Of a stretch of 64,000 nt of DNA, positions 8,166 to 17,860 are shown one piece after another (the stretch's first letter is position 1; each line of letters begins with the position of its first letter). Below the pieces are notes generated by a model that saw only the letters and a program-made list of their open reading frames with translations, was not told the DNA's origin and searched no databases. The stretch is from Marixanthomonas sp963974425 (GTDB lineage Bacteria > Bacteroidota > Bacteroidia > Flavobacteriales > Flavobacteriaceae), in NCBI RefSeq assembly GCF_963974425.1, contig NZ_CAXBCK010000007.1, forward strand, positions 27,048-91,047, given 5' to 3'. The position numbers were made by a program, and so were the translations under genes.

Positions 8166-9389
8166 TTATTCCTCCCAAAAATCTGGTACTACATTTGTCC
8201 CAAATACAGTACAATCAACACACGGTTTTGGTGCAATTAAATAAGGGCCAAAGCCTATTTCTTCGTTCCCGGGCTCAGAAGGTTCTGCAACAAACTTTGC
8301 TCCTCCACTTCCTATTAGGTTTACCAATGATTGTAATCTAGGGCGTTTAAGATCACAATCCTCTACAAAAAGTGGTAAAGATCCATCCTGTGGTGTGAAA
8401 TAATCTGAATAGTTAAAAAATATTCGTTTTGATGAAACAGCAGCTACTTCAAAAAAACCAATCACATTTTCGTTTTCATTAGTGGTTGAAAAAAGGTTCC
8501 CACTAATAAATCCTGGTTGCACTTGTGAAAATAAACTTCCTGAATCTGAAAAATTTTTTAATGTTTCGTAAAATACATACGCATCTCTAGAAATTACTAA
8601 TTGCTTTACAAGCAAACTATAACGAGTGGAAATTTTTGGGTTTTCTCGGCTTAAAAAACGTACTGGAAACCGAGATAATCGATCTTCGCTAAGCGTATTT
8701 GTATTAGCCAATAGTATAGCAGTGGAAGGAACTGTATTATAGCAAGTAAATTCCTCCCGATTTTTTGGCACTAATTTCACTTCTGGCGGACTGTAGGTAA
8801 CTACTTCTAAATCTTTATCGGTAAAATACTGGGAAACTATTTTATAGGTCTCCTCATATTCAAAACGATAATAAGTCCCTTCTTCAGTTGAGTTATTACT
8901 ATCAACAAAAATTGAAACACCAAGTTCTCCACTTTCGTTAGTTTCTCGTTCAGCATATAAATCATCAATTTGAGTTGTACTTTCTAAAGCGGTTGGGTTA
9001 GAACCATAGGTCCTGCCATTAGCCGTTATTATGGACAACTCGTAATCACGATCAAGCTGAGCAGAGAAGGTAGTAGTTGATTGGTAAACACCTGGCACAT
9101 CTGTTTCTTCAAAAGAATATTCATTTCCCATAGAATCGGAAACCAATACTGTTGCATTTGTTTCGGCCGAAGGTCCATCCTCTTCAAATTGAAATGTGCG
9201 GCTTAGTGTAATTGTCTGTAGTTTTGTTTTATTGGTAATAGTAGCTTCTACTACAAGAGCGCTTTCAAAAGTTTCTGTTTCAAAATCAATTTCTTCTATA
9301 CATCCATGGAGAAAGAAGACTGCAAAAACAATTGAAAAGAGTGTAGCTCGCTTCAACATTGAATTTTTATGTCGTAATCCTTCTTTCAC
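8166..9389 (-). CDS. DUF4249 lipoprotein, copy 1
   Basis: This is a DUF4249 family outer-membrane lipoprotein of 407 residues starting at a GTG (9389), six bases after the TonB receptor stop. An alternative ATG is at 9359. The GTG start aligns over its whole length with the start of the neighbouring paralogue (MKEGLRHK versus MKVKLQHT), which favours it. The lipobox is FFLHGC. The mature part opens EEIDFETETFESALVVEATIT, and the protein ends with the same PC.DCTVFG.NVVPDFWEE as copy 2. It probably acts with the receptor upstream in binding or handing over a ligand; this is inferred from operon position. Confidence 0.85.
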   Translation of the reverse strand: MKEGLRHKNSMLKRATLFSIVFAVFFLHGCIEEIDFETETFESALVVEATITNKTKLQTITLSRTFQFEEDGPSAETNATVLVSDSMGNEYSFEETDVPGVYQSTTTFSAQLDRDYELSIITANGRTYGSNPTALESTTQIDDLYAERETNESGELGVSIFVDSNNSTEEGTYYRFEYEETYKIVSQYFTDKDLEVVTYSPPEVKLVPKNREEFTCYNTVPSTAILLANTNTLSEDRLSRFPVRFLSRENPKISTRYSLLVKQLVISRDAYVFYETLKNFSDSGSLFSQVQPGFISGNLFSTTNENENVIGFFEVAAVSSKRIFFNYSDYFTPQDGSLPLFVEDCDLKRPRLQSLVNLIGSGGAKFVAEPSEPGNEEIGFGPYLIAPKPCVDCTVFGTNVVPDFWEE

Positions 9390-9395
9390 AATAAT

Positions 9396-12140
9396 TTAAA
9401 ACTTAAAATTATACGTTATCGTTGGTACTGGAATGGAAAAAATAGAGCTTTGATACGCTTTTATTTCTCCATTATCTGTTACAAAAAAGACAGAATATGG
9501 ATTGCTACGCCCTAACACATTATACACCGAAATATTCCAAAAGCTATGCGCTAGCTTATCCAATTTATGGTTTCCTTCAAAATTAATGCTTAAATCTAAC
9601 CGATAATAATCTGGTATTCTAAATTCATTTCGGTCACTATACAGCACAAATTCGGAGTTATTTATCACATAGCTTCCTACAGGATACGTAATAGGACGTC
9701 CCGTTTGGTATACAAAGTTGGCAGAAAGACTAAAACGCTCTGTTAATTTATAATTGGCAACTACGCTTATATCGTGCGGTTTGTCATAATTTGAAGGGAA
9801 AAAATCACCGTTATTTATTCGTTCTTCCTTAAACTCACTATCTAATTTAAGAAAAGAACGAGAATAACTATAACTTAACCAACCATTTAACTTCCCTGTT
9901 TTTTTTCTAACCAAAAACTCGAGGCCGTAGGCTTTTCCTTCACCCTGCAATAACTCTGTTTCTACATTTTCGTTTAGTAAAAGCTGGGCACCTGTTTTAA
10001 AGTCTAAAATATTTTTAGACGTTTTATAGTATCCTTCTAGGCTTACTTCGTATTTATTGGAGTCAAAATTATAATAAAACCCTAAACCATATTGGTTGGC
10101 TCTTTGTGGTTCAATATTTAAATCAGAAAGCTTCCAAGTATCCGTAGGTGATATTGTTGTATTGTTGGATAAGGTATGAATATATTGTATAGTATTATTG
10201 AAACTCGCTTTTACCGAAAACTCTGGGTTAAAAGAATACCGTGCAGAAACACGTCCCTCCAGCCCTCCATAAGTTTCAATAGTTTCATTATTATTGTAAC
10301 TAAGTGTATCGGTTACCGTGGCATCACTTAACGGAACACCTTCCAAATAACTTCGTTGTGTAGCCTCCCCAAGTGCTGCAAAAGTTGAATACCTAATACC
10401 AGCATTAAGCTCTATTTTTTCATTTACTGTAAAGTTATCTGACAAAAACACAGCGCTCTCTAACCCTCTCTCTTTTGGTATTTTTAAAGGGTCTACAATA
10501 GAACTATTTTGTGAGGGTTGTATCTCGCCCGGTTGCACATTGTACAATTTTGTAGAAATACCATAGTCTAATGTGTGCTTATTGTTCAGTTTTGAATCAA
10601 ATCTTAATTTTAGTTGGGTTTCGTTAATGCTGTAGCCTAGATCAAAATCGGTATCTGTTGGGCCGTCGTATTCAATATCATATTTATATTCACTATTTAA
10701 CAACAATAAACTTCCCTTGTTCTCCTCGTTAAACCTATGATTCCACTGTAAAGAAACCAACCGGTTGCTATACCCAAACAACGAATCTGAAGTAATGCTA
10801 TACCGGTCCTTACTATAATACCCTGTGGCTTTTATTTCGTTATTTTCATTTATTTGGTGGTTGTATTTTACAATGGCATCATAAAAAGAAGCTTCGCTAT
10901 TCTTTAAAGATTCTTCATCGAGTGAATTCAAAATCCAATCTGAATAGGTTGCCCGAACTCCAGCCATAATTCCAGCTTTATCTTTAACTATCGGAGTTTC
11001 TAATGTCAAGTTAGCCGTTACCGGACCAATAGAGCCTTCGCCTGAAAACTTTTCTGTGTTGGCATCTCGGGTAGAAATATCGAAAACCGAAGAAAGTCTT
11101 CCGCCATATTCGGCAGGAATACTCCCTTTATAGATATCCACATTACCAGAAGTAAACGGATTAATGGAAGAAAATATTCCGAAGAAATGAGAAGGATTGT
11201 AAATAACACCTTCATCTAAAAGAATTAAGTTTTGATCTGCTTTTCCACCTCTAACGTTATACCCGGTTGCTCCTTCCCCAGCATTTGAAATACCCGGAAG
11301 GGTCGTTGCTACCTTTAAAATATCACGTTCTCCTAAAACCAACGGAATGTTTTTAATTACTTTTACATCGATGGTTTCTGCACCGGTTTCTGCTTTTGTA
11401 ACATTGTTATCTGCTTCGTTTTCTAAAAAAACCTCCCCTAGCATTTCGTAATCTTCATTTAGTTCCATATCGAGTCTACCATCATTATAGATAATCACTC
11501 TTTTTTGCACATCTTCAATACCAATTAATTTGGTCTCTAACATACTGACACCCGGACGTAATGAAATAGAATAAAAACCATCATCACTTGTAGTGGTTCC
11601 AGTACTACTACCTTGTACTAAAATAGCAAGATCTGCAATAGGTTTTCCGGTCAATGAATTAGTTACATATCCGCTTAAAGTATATCTATTACGAGAGTTC
11701 CCTTGGTTTTCTTTACCAATACGTACCGTTTCTATTGGTGTGCTTTTCTTTGGTTTTTCTTGATTGTAAAATATTGGAGAATACGCTTCAGTCACCTCTT
11801 TTTCAATTGCAATTGTATCTATCTCTTCCGTCGGAAAAAACCCTTCGGGAAGCTTGTCGTAGACCAAACTGTTTTGGGTAAGTATAATTCGCTTATCCTT
11901 GGTGATATAATAGTTTAAAACTGTTTTGTCTAACAGTTCGATCAACAAAGTATCCATTGTTGTATTATCAAAATTCCCGCTTACTGTCTTGCCTTCTAGC
12001 CATTTATCTAAGTAAAAAAAATGATACTCTGTTTGCTTTTCTATAGTGCTTAGTGCTTCTTTTAATGGAGTATTATTAAATGAAACTGATACGGTACTAG
12101 TATCCTGTGCTACACTAACTTGAACAAAGAAAAGTAGCAT
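9396..12140 (-). CDS. TonB-dependent outer-membrane receptor with STN domain
   Basis: This is a large TonB-dependent receptor (914 residues from the ATG at 12140). In order it shows a STN (secretin/TonB short N-terminal) domain at about 15-90, a CarboxypepD-like beta-sandwich at about 150-225 (LSGYVTNSLTGKPIADL), and a plug at about 250-360 (GYNVRGGKADQNLILLDEG). A 22-strand-type beta-barrel runs to the terminal aromatic residues (ITYNFKF). It imports an unknown ligand energised by TonB. The ATG gives a signal peptide lacking basic residues (MLLFFVQVSVAQ). The frame stays open upstream, reading KKTINKVQITFSIFF, so the true start is probably a non-ATG codon overlapping the previous gene. It is followed by two DUF4249 genes. 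Confidence 0.9.
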   Translation of the reverse strand: MLLFFVQVSVAQDTSTVSVSFNNTPLKEALSTIEKQTEYHFFYLDKWLEGKTVSGNFDNTTMDTLLIELLDKTVLNYYITKDKRIILTQNSLVYDKLPEGFFPTEEIDTIAIEKEVTEAYSPIFYNQEKPKKSTPIETVRIGKENQGNSRNRYTLSGYVTNSLTGKPIADLAILVQGSSTGTTTSDDGFYSISLRPGVSMLETKLIGIEDVQKRVIIYNDGRLDMELNEDYEMLGEVFLENEADNNVTKAETGAETIDVKVIKNIPLVLGERDILKVATTLPGISNAGEGATGYNVRGGKADQNLILLDEGVIYNPSHFFGIFSSINPFTSGNVDIYKGSIPAEYGGRLSSVFDISTRDANTEKFSGEGSIGPVTANLTLETPIVKDKAGIMAGVRATYSDWILNSLDEESLKNSEASFYDAIVKYNHQINENNEIKATGYYSKDRYSITSDSLFGYSNRLVSLQWNHRFNEENKGSLLLLNSEYKYDIEYDGPTDTDFDLGYSINETQLKLRFDSKLNNKHTLDYGISTKLYNVQPGEIQPSQNSSIVDPLKIPKERGLESAVFLSDNFTVNEKIELNAGIRYSTFAALGEATQRSYLEGVPLSDATVTDTLSYNNNETIETYGGLEGRVSARYSFNPEFSVKASFNNTIQYIHTLSNNTTISPTDTWKLSDLNIEPQRANQYGLGFYYNFDSNKYEVSLEGYYKTSKNILDFKTGAQLLLNENVETELLQGEGKAYGLEFLVRKKTGKLNGWLSYSYSRSFLKLDSEFKEERINNGDFFPSNYDKPHDISVVANYKLTERFSLSANFVYQTGRPITYPVGSYVINNSEFVLYSDRNEFRIPDYYRLDLSINFEGNHKLDKLAHSFWNISVYNVLGRSNPYSVFFVTDNGEIKAYQSSIFSIPVPTITYNFKF

Positions 12141-12172
12141 AAAAAAGATACTGAATGTAATCTGGACTTTAT

Positions 12173-12904
12173 TTATTGTTTTTTTGATAGTAGTGTGTTT
12201 ATTTGTTTAGCATAAGCAAGAATAACAGCATCTGGGTTATCTCTTTGTACTGAACCATCTATCCCTATAGAATTAATTTCTTCCTTAAAATCTGGAAACA
12301 ACTTAATAAAATCCCGTTTGTTTTTAACAGAGTAATAGTTGCCTTGATAAAGAAGAAAATAATAGGACTTTATAGGTTTATATTGGTAACTAAGCTTTTT
12401 TCTCCTTATACGCTTTAGTCTTTTTTTTCTATGTTTTTTTAAAACTGCAAGTTGAGAGGTTTCTAATATCTCTTCATAAAAGCCAGAAAACGCATCCCCA
12501 TTTTCAGTAGTCTTGTTTACTATATTTTTAAACGTCCTATTTTTGATACTAAAGGAGTTTATGAGTTCTTTGAAGGGTTGTAAAATTGTAGTTCCGTTCT
12601 CACCTATTAATTGTAGAATTACCTTATCATTAAAAACATCATACTTTAAAGTAATATCATAATAGGTTTGCCCATCATAATCTATACTTCCAGATTGAAA
12701 ACCATTATGGTATAAAAATTTTTTAAATGTACCCTTAGCTTTTTCAATATCAATATATGCTACGCCATTGTATAGCCCTGTGTTCTCCACACCAATGGTA
12801 TTATCAAACCAATTATATTGTTTTTCAGTGTCTAAGCCTTGTGCGGTTACATATAAATTTGACAATAAAATTAATGGTAAAAGGCACAGTTTATTCCAAT
12901 TCAT
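12173..12904 (-). CDS. Exported protein heading the TonB operon, unknown function
   Basis: The start is set at ATG 12904, which opens a signal peptide (MNWNKLCLLPLILLSNLYVTAQ); the longer frame from 13006 has an implausible N-terminus. The mature protein of about 220 residues is soluble. It contains a very basic stretch in the middle (KKHRKKRLKRIRRKK, around residue 160) and regularly spaced tyrosines near it. No named family is recognised. Its stop lies 32 bases before the annotated ATG of the TonB receptor and would overlap a longer receptor start, so it is very likely in the same operon, possibly as a periplasmic accessory protein. Confidence 0.72.
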   Translation of the reverse strand: MNWNKLCLLPLILLSNLYVTAQGLDTEKQYNWFDNTIGVENTGLYNGVAYIDIEKAKGTFKKFLYHNGFQSGSIDYDGQTYYDITLKYDVFNDKVILQLIGENGTTILQPFKELINSFSIKNRTFKNIVNKTTENGDAFSGFYEEILETSQLAVLKKHRKKRLKRIRRKKLSYQYKPIKSYYFLLYQGNYYSVKNKRDFIKLFPDFKEEINSIGIDGSVQRDNPDAVILAYAKQINTLLSKKQ

Positions 12905-13110
12905 AAGTACTAAATTACCCAAAGTTTTATTAAACAGTAGGTTAATTTTTAAAAAATATTTGCACATAAATCCACAAAACATTATAACATTCTTAAAAAC
13001 AAACAAGTTTATTTGTTATATAACTAGTATTTCTAAAAAATAATTAAAAACTGAAATTAACTATCTTCTTTTCTTTTTTTACATTGTGATGTATTTAGCT
13101 TTTAATATCT

Positions 13111-14343
13111 ATGATAGAATCAAGGTTATTTGATGTGGTAATTATAGGTGCTGGTCCTGCCGGGTGTGCGAGTGCCTATCAATTAGCCGAAAGTGGTTTA
13201 ACGATTGCTGTACTTGATAAAGACGTTTTTCCACGTGATAAAGTTTGTGGTGATGCACTAAGTGCAGATGTAACAAATCAGTTTCACCGGATGGACTCTG
13301 CACTAGCTGAAGCATTTTTGAAGCAAAACCCAAAGAAAGCATCTAATGGCGTTCGGTTTTTTGCACCAAATCATAAAAGCTTAGATATTCCTTTTAAAAA
13401 CCCAAAGTACAAAGAAGCAGCAGGATTTGTCATGAAACGATTAGATTTTGATGCTTTTTTTGCTGAAGAAATTAAAAAGGTACCTAACATTAAAGTTTTT
13501 GAAAACCATAAAGTAAAAGCAATTGAAATTAAAGAAAATTCCGTTTTTATTGAAACCTCACAATCCATTTTTCAAACAAAAATAATCATCGGTGCAGATG
13601 GCGCAAATTCTATTGTTAACAGGAAGCTTAGTCTCAACAAAATAGATAAAAAATACCATAGCGGAGGCCTACGTCAATATTTTAAAAATGTAACAGGTCT
13701 AAATGAATCCGGATTTATCGAACTTCATTTTTACAAAGAAATACTTCCTGGCTACTTTTGGGTGTTCCCTTTGCCAGACAACAAAGCCAATGTTGGTTTA
13801 GGAATACTTTCCAGCGAAATAAGCAAGCAGAACATACACTTAAAAGAAAAATTTACTCACCTACTAAATAATCATCCCAACTTAAAAGACCGATTTAAAA
13901 ACGCAAAGCCATTGGAAGACATTAAAGGGTTTGGACTTCCGTTAGGCTCTAAAAAGAAACAACTTTCCGGAAATCGATTTCTATTATTGGGCGATGCCGC
14001 AAACCTGATCGACCCATTTACAGGCGAAGGAATTGGAAACGCCATTCGCAGTGGCCGTATTGCTGCCACACATATTGAAGAAGCTTTTAAAACAAATCGT
14101 TTTGATGCTGATTTCAACAAAAAATACGATACTAAAATTTACCAAGCTATGTGGAAGGAACTTCGGGTGAGCAAATCGCTCCAAAATCTGCTTAAATACC
14201 CTTGGCTTTTCAATTTCTTGGTAAAAAAAGCCAATAAAAACAAATCGGTGCAACTTTTATTAACTTCGATGCTTGACGATGTAAATCTTAAAAAAGAATT
14301 GGTAAAGCCAAGTTTTTATGTGAAGCTTCTTTTCAATTTTTAA
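13111..14343 (+). CDS. FAD-dependent oxidoreductase, geranylgeranyl reductase family
   Basis: This is a flavoprotein of 410 residues in the GGR/PHBH-like group, which reduces isoprenoid double bonds or hydroxylates aromatic substrates. The N-terminal Rossmann motif VVIIGAGPAGCASAYQLAESG (residues 9-29) binds the FAD ADP moiety. The DKDVFPRDKVCGDALS segment is typical of geranylgeranyl reductases (the PxxxxCG pattern). GDAANLIDPFTGEGIGNAI, near residue 295, is the second FAD-binding motif. No signal peptide is present. It is the first of three tightly packed genes on the plus strand, 18 bases from the next. The family is clear; the exact substrate (isoprenoid lipid or quinone side chain) is not. 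Confidence 0.85.
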   Translation: MIESRLFDVVIIGAGPAGCASAYQLAESGLTIAVLDKDVFPRDKVCGDALSADVTNQFHRMDSALAEAFLKQNPKKASNGVRFFAPNHKSLDIPFKNPKYKEAAGFVMKRLDFDAFFAEEIKKVPNIKVFENHKVKAIEIKENSVFIETSQSIFQTKIIIGADGANSIVNRKLSLNKIDKKYHSGGLRQYFKNVTGLNESGFIELHFYKEILPGYFWVFPLPDNKANVGLGILSSEISKQNIHLKEKFTHLLNNHPNLKDRFKNAKPLEDIKGFGLPLGSKKKQLSGNRFLLLGDAANLIDPFTGEGIGNAIRSGRIAATHIEEAFKTNRFDADFNKKYDTKIYQAMWKELRVSKSLQNLLKYPWLFNFLVKKANKNKSVQLLLTSMLDDVNLKKELVKPSFYVKLLFNF

Positions 14344-14361
14344 TACGTATATTCCCCTTAT

Positions 14362-14838
14362 ATGAAACCAGCCACTGTAGCTCAACTTAAAAAAGAATTA
14401 AAATTCCGATCTTCCGATGAGTTGGAAGAACTTTGCCTCCGTCTGGCTAAATTCAAAAAAGAGAATAAAGAGCTCCTCACCTATTTATTGTTTCAATCGC
14501 ATAACGAAGAAACATATATAGAAAGCGTAAAACAAGTTATTGACGAAGGTTTTTCAACTATAAACACAAACAGCTATTATTATATGAAGAAAACCGTTCG
14601 GAAAGTATTGCGAATGGTCAAAAAATACATTCGGTATTCAAAGAAAAAGGAAACCGAAGTAGAACTGCTTTTGTATTTTTGTGAACAGTTGAAAGATTTG
14701 AGGCCTTCAATAAAAAGAAATAAAACATTGACAAATTTATATGAACGGCAACTAACGCTCGTTAAAAAAATAATTACAGAGCTGCACGAAGACCTACAGC
14801 ACGATTATACATTAGAAATAGAAGAATTAAATTTATAA
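14362..14838 (+). CDS. Small helical protein, possibly DUF6155
   Basis: The 158-residue charged, apparently all-helical cytosolic protein opens MKPATVAQLKKELKFRSSDELEEL, which resembles the DUF6155 family of Bacteroidota; that match is from memory and tentative. The middle is rich in lysine and tyrosine (YYYMKKTVRKVLRMVKKYIRY). It lies between a flavoprotein gene and arsC, with 18- and 6-base gaps, so it is surely cotranscribed with both. No function is known. Confidence 0.7.
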   Translation: MKPATVAQLKKELKFRSSDELEELCLRLAKFKKENKELLTYLLFQSHNEETYIESVKQVIDEGFSTINTNSYYYMKKTVRKVLRMVKKYIRYSKKKETEVELLLYFCEQLKDLRPSIKRNKTLTNLYERQLTLVKKIITELHEDLQHDYTLEIEELNL

Positions 14839-14844
14839 AATACT

Positions 14845-15186
14845 ATGACAACTATATATCACAACCCCAGATGTAGTAAATCTCGCCAAACACTTCAGTT
14901 ATTGGAAGAAAAAAATGAAGACCTAAATATTGTGAAATATTTGGAAGAGCCACCTACAAAGGAAGAACTAAAGAGAATCCTTGAGTTACTGAATATCAAA
15001 CCGATTGCTTTAATTCGGAAAAATGAACCAATTTGGAAGGATAATTTCAAAGGAAAAGATTTGTCCCAAGAAGAAGTTCTAGAAGCTATGATAAAACATC
15101 CTAAATTAATAGAACGTCCTATTGTTGTAAAAGGTGCTAAAGCTAGTATTGGCAGACCTCCAGAGAATGTTTTATCTATATTATAA
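14845..15186 (+). CDS. arsC: Arsenate reductase, glutaredoxin-dependent type
   Basis: The 113-residue protein of the ArsC/Spx thioredoxin-fold family should reduce arsenate to arsenite using glutaredoxin and glutathione or a substitute thiol. The catalytic cysteine is Cys10 in HNPRCSKSR, and the three anion-binding arginines of E. coli ArsC have counterparts at Arg58, Arg91 (IERPIVV) and Arg104 (IGRPPE). This full set favours ArsC over Spx or the YffB group, although in Bacteroidota such proteins may serve other disulfide chemistry. It is the third gene of its operon and is not next to the arsenic-type cluster at 37-40 kb. Confidence 0.85.
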   Translation: MTTIYHNPRCSKSRQTLQLLEEKNEDLNIVKYLEEPPTKEELKRILELLNIKPIALIRKNEPIWKDNFKGKDLSQEEVLEAMIKHPKLIERPIVVKGAKASIGRPPENVLSIL

Positions 15187-15271
15187 CTACTGTTTTTTTA
15201 TTTAACAGAATTTTAGGAAAAACAGACTAAACCCACACGTATTTTCGCAGTCCAATCCAGTAAAACCGACT

Positions 15272-17791
15272 ATGAAACTATACCCTCTTGTACTTGCACT
15301 CCTTTGCAGTACTTTTTTATTAGCCCAAAACAAAAAACCAGAATCCGTAACCATTAGCGGAAAAATTATAGAAGAAGGATCTAACATTCCTTTAGAATAT
15401 GCAACAGTTTCTTTTACCAATGCACAAGGAAAAGTTGCCAATGGAGGAATTACCGATACAAATGGTATGTATTCTCTTAAAGTTCCGCCAGGAATTTATA
15501 CAGTTAAGTATGAATTTATTTCCTATGAGACTAAAGAAGTGCCAAATAAACAACTGAGAAAGGACACAACGCTTCCAACTGTTGCCTTGGCATTAGATAC
15601 TGAAAGCTTAGACGAAGTTGTTATCCGTGCCGAAACGACCGAAGTACAGGTAAGGTTAGATAAAAAAATATATAATATTGGTAAAGACCTTACCACAAGT
15701 GGAGCAACGGTAAGTGATGCCTTAAATAACGTACCATCGGTAAATGTTGATGTGGAAGGCGCCATTAGCTTACGAGGAAATGAAAATGTTCGTATTCTAA
15801 TAAACGGAAAACCATCTGCTATTGCAGGTTTTGGTTCTACCGATGCGTTACGTCAACTTCCTGCCGAAGCTATTGAACGTGTAGAGGTTATTACATCACC
15901 ATCTGCCAGATATGACGCTGAAGGTACCGCAGGAATTCTAAATATTATTCTGAAGAAAGAGAAAACCCTTGGACTGAACGGTTCTATTTCTGCAAATATA
16001 GGTGTTCCAACCAGTAGTGGTATTTCAGGAAACATAAACCTTAGGACAGATAATTTTAATATATTCAACACCACCAGTGTCCGGTATCGAGATGCGCCTG
16101 GTAATGCTTTTTTTGACAACCAATATTTCCCCACAACCTTTACAGATCCAGATACAGGAGAGGAAGTTACAACAGATCCAACTTTTGATCGTGTTATTGA
16201 AGATAGAGATTACGATCGCTTAAACAGAGGATTTAATACCAACTTAGGTATAGAGTATTTTTTAACAGATCGTTCATCAATTACAGCTAGCGGGTTTCTT
16301 CGTTTGGGTGATGATGAAGATTTAACGACTAATAATGCGAGAAAATTTAGCAATGGAGTCCTTCAAGAAACAACAGTTCGTGAAGAATTTGAAACGGAAG
16401 AAGATGTGAGTTATCAGCTTTCATTAAACTATGTAAATAACTTTGATGATAATGGCCATAAACTTACTGCAGATTTTCAATATGAAAACGATAGCGAAGA
16501 GCAACGATCTTTTATTACGGAACAACGATTAATCCCTTCAGCTTTTGATTTTCCTTCTGAAGATATTTTAACTTATGAAGACCAAGAAGAATTTTTAATT
16601 CAAGCAGACTACGTGCTACCTCTTGGTGAAAACGCACAATTCGAAGCTGGATATCGCGGAAATTTTGAAAATGAAGTAACCGATTACAACTTAAATCAAG
16701 AAAATAACAATGGTGTTTTTGTAAGAAATGATACCCTTTCAAACATTTTTGATTATACTGAAAACGTAAACGCGGTTTATACGCAGTACGGAAACAAATT
16801 CGGTAAGTTCTCTTTCTTATTAGGATTACGCCTTGAAAACACACAACTTAAGGGTGAAATACAATCAAACCTTGATGAAGATGCCTTTTCTGAAGCATTG
16901 GGAGTTGATATTGACACCAACTTCGATAAAAACTATTTAGGCCTCTTCCCTACTGTTAACTTAATCTACGAATTAGCCGAACGCGAAAATATTACTTTAG
17001 GGTACAATAGAAGAATTAACCGTCCAAGAGGGTGGTTTATCAACCCATTCCCTTCACGCTCTAGTGTTACCAATGTATTTCAAGGAAACCCTGATTTAGA
17101 TCCAGCGTACGCAAGTGCTTTCGATTTAGGGTATTTAAAACGATGGAAAAAAATAACGCTTACTTCTTCCATTTACTATCAACATGAAACTGATTCATTT
17201 GAGCGTATTCAAGAACAAACTGGTCAAGTAATAAATGGTGTTAATGTAGTACGTACTATCCCAATTAACCTTTCTACAAACGAGCGTTACGGTTTTGAAG
17301 CCGGTATACTTTACAATCCATTAAAGTGGTTACGTCTTAACGGAAGTTTCAACTATTTTACTTTTAAAAGTGATGGTAGTTTTAATAGTATTGAATATGG
17401 AACCGAAAACAATAGCTGGTTTGCCCGTGCGAGTGCCAAAGTGAGTCTTCCATGGAAAATTGATTGGCAGACAAATGGTTTTTACAGAGGCCCACAAAAC
17501 AATGCACAAACAGAATCTGAAGGAATTCTATCCATTAATCTTGCTTTTAGTAAAGATATAATGGACGATAATGGTACCATTGGTGTAAATGTTAGTGATT
17601 TACTGAATTCTCGTAAACGAAATTCATTGACCGTTACAGATTCTTTTATTAGTGATAGTGAATTTCAATGGAGACAACGTAGTGTGAATTTATCGTTTAC
17701 CTATAGATTTAATCAGAAAAAACAACGCCAACGTAGTCGTGATCAACAAGGAGGAAATGGTGATGATGAAGGCGGTGACTTTGAAGGATAA
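15272..17791 (+). CDS. TonB-dependent receptor-like outer-membrane beta-barrel protein
   Basis: The 839-residue protein has a signal peptide (MKLYPLVLALLCSTFLLAQ), a CarboxypepD-like sandwich at about 25-110 (ISGKIIEEGSNIPLEYATV), and a plug domain at about 130-225 (ISLRGNENVRILINGKPSA). A barrel of the outer-membrane-protein beta-barrel group fills the rest. The usual terminal aromatic residue is missing: the barrel ends YRFNQKKQRQRSRDQQ and then a low-complexity tail of Gly, Asp and Glu. That tail is common in this subgroup. It is monocistronic, with a terminator 20 bases after the stop. A TATTTTCG near 15239 resembles the -7 element. The ligand is unknown. Confidence 0.88.
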   Translation: MKLYPLVLALLCSTFLLAQNKKPESVTISGKIIEEGSNIPLEYATVSFTNAQGKVANGGITDTNGMYSLKVPPGIYTVKYEFISYETKEVPNKQLRKDTTLPTVALALDTESLDEVVIRAETTEVQVRLDKKIYNIGKDLTTSGATVSDALNNVPSVNVDVEGAISLRGNENVRILINGKPSAIAGFGSTDALRQLPAEAIERVEVITSPSARYDAEGTAGILNIILKKEKTLGLNGSISANIGVPTSSGISGNINLRTDNFNIFNTTSVRYRDAPGNAFFDNQYFPTTFTDPDTGEEVTTDPTFDRVIEDRDYDRLNRGFNTNLGIEYFLTDRSSITASGFLRLGDDEDLTTNNARKFSNGVLQETTVREEFETEEDVSYQLSLNYVNNFDDNGHKLTADFQYENDSEEQRSFITEQRLIPSAFDFPSEDILTYEDQEEFLIQADYVLPLGENAQFEAGYRGNFENEVTDYNLNQENNNGVFVRNDTLSNIFDYTENVNAVYTQYGNKFGKFSFLLGLRLENTQLKGEIQSNLDEDAFSEALGVDIDTNFDKNYLGLFPTVNLIYELAERENITLGYNRRINRPRGWFINPFPSRSSVTNVFQGNPDLDPAYASAFDLGYLKRWKKITLTSSIYYQHETDSFERIQEQTGQVINGVNVVRTIPINLSTNERYGFEAGILYNPLKWLRLNGSFNYFTFKSDGSFNSIEYGTENNSWFARASAKVSLPWKIDWQTNGFYRGPQNNAQTESEGILSINLAFSKDIMDDNGTIGVNVSDLLNSRKRNSLTVTDSFISDSEFQWRQRSVNLSFTYRFNQKKQRQRSRDQQGGNGDDEGGDFEG

Positions 17792-17810
17792 AATATTTAG
17801 TATATAGACA

Positions 17811-17841
17811 AAAAAAAGGAAGCCGTTTGGCTTCCTTTTTT
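17811..17841. terminator. terminator after TonB-type receptor
   Basis: The stem GGAAGCC/GGCTTCC with a GTTT-type loop has an A run before it and a T run after it, so it works for the plus-strand receptor and for the convergent small gene at 17861. Confidence 0.88.
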
Positions 17842-17860
17842 AATATTGTACGTTTAAAGC

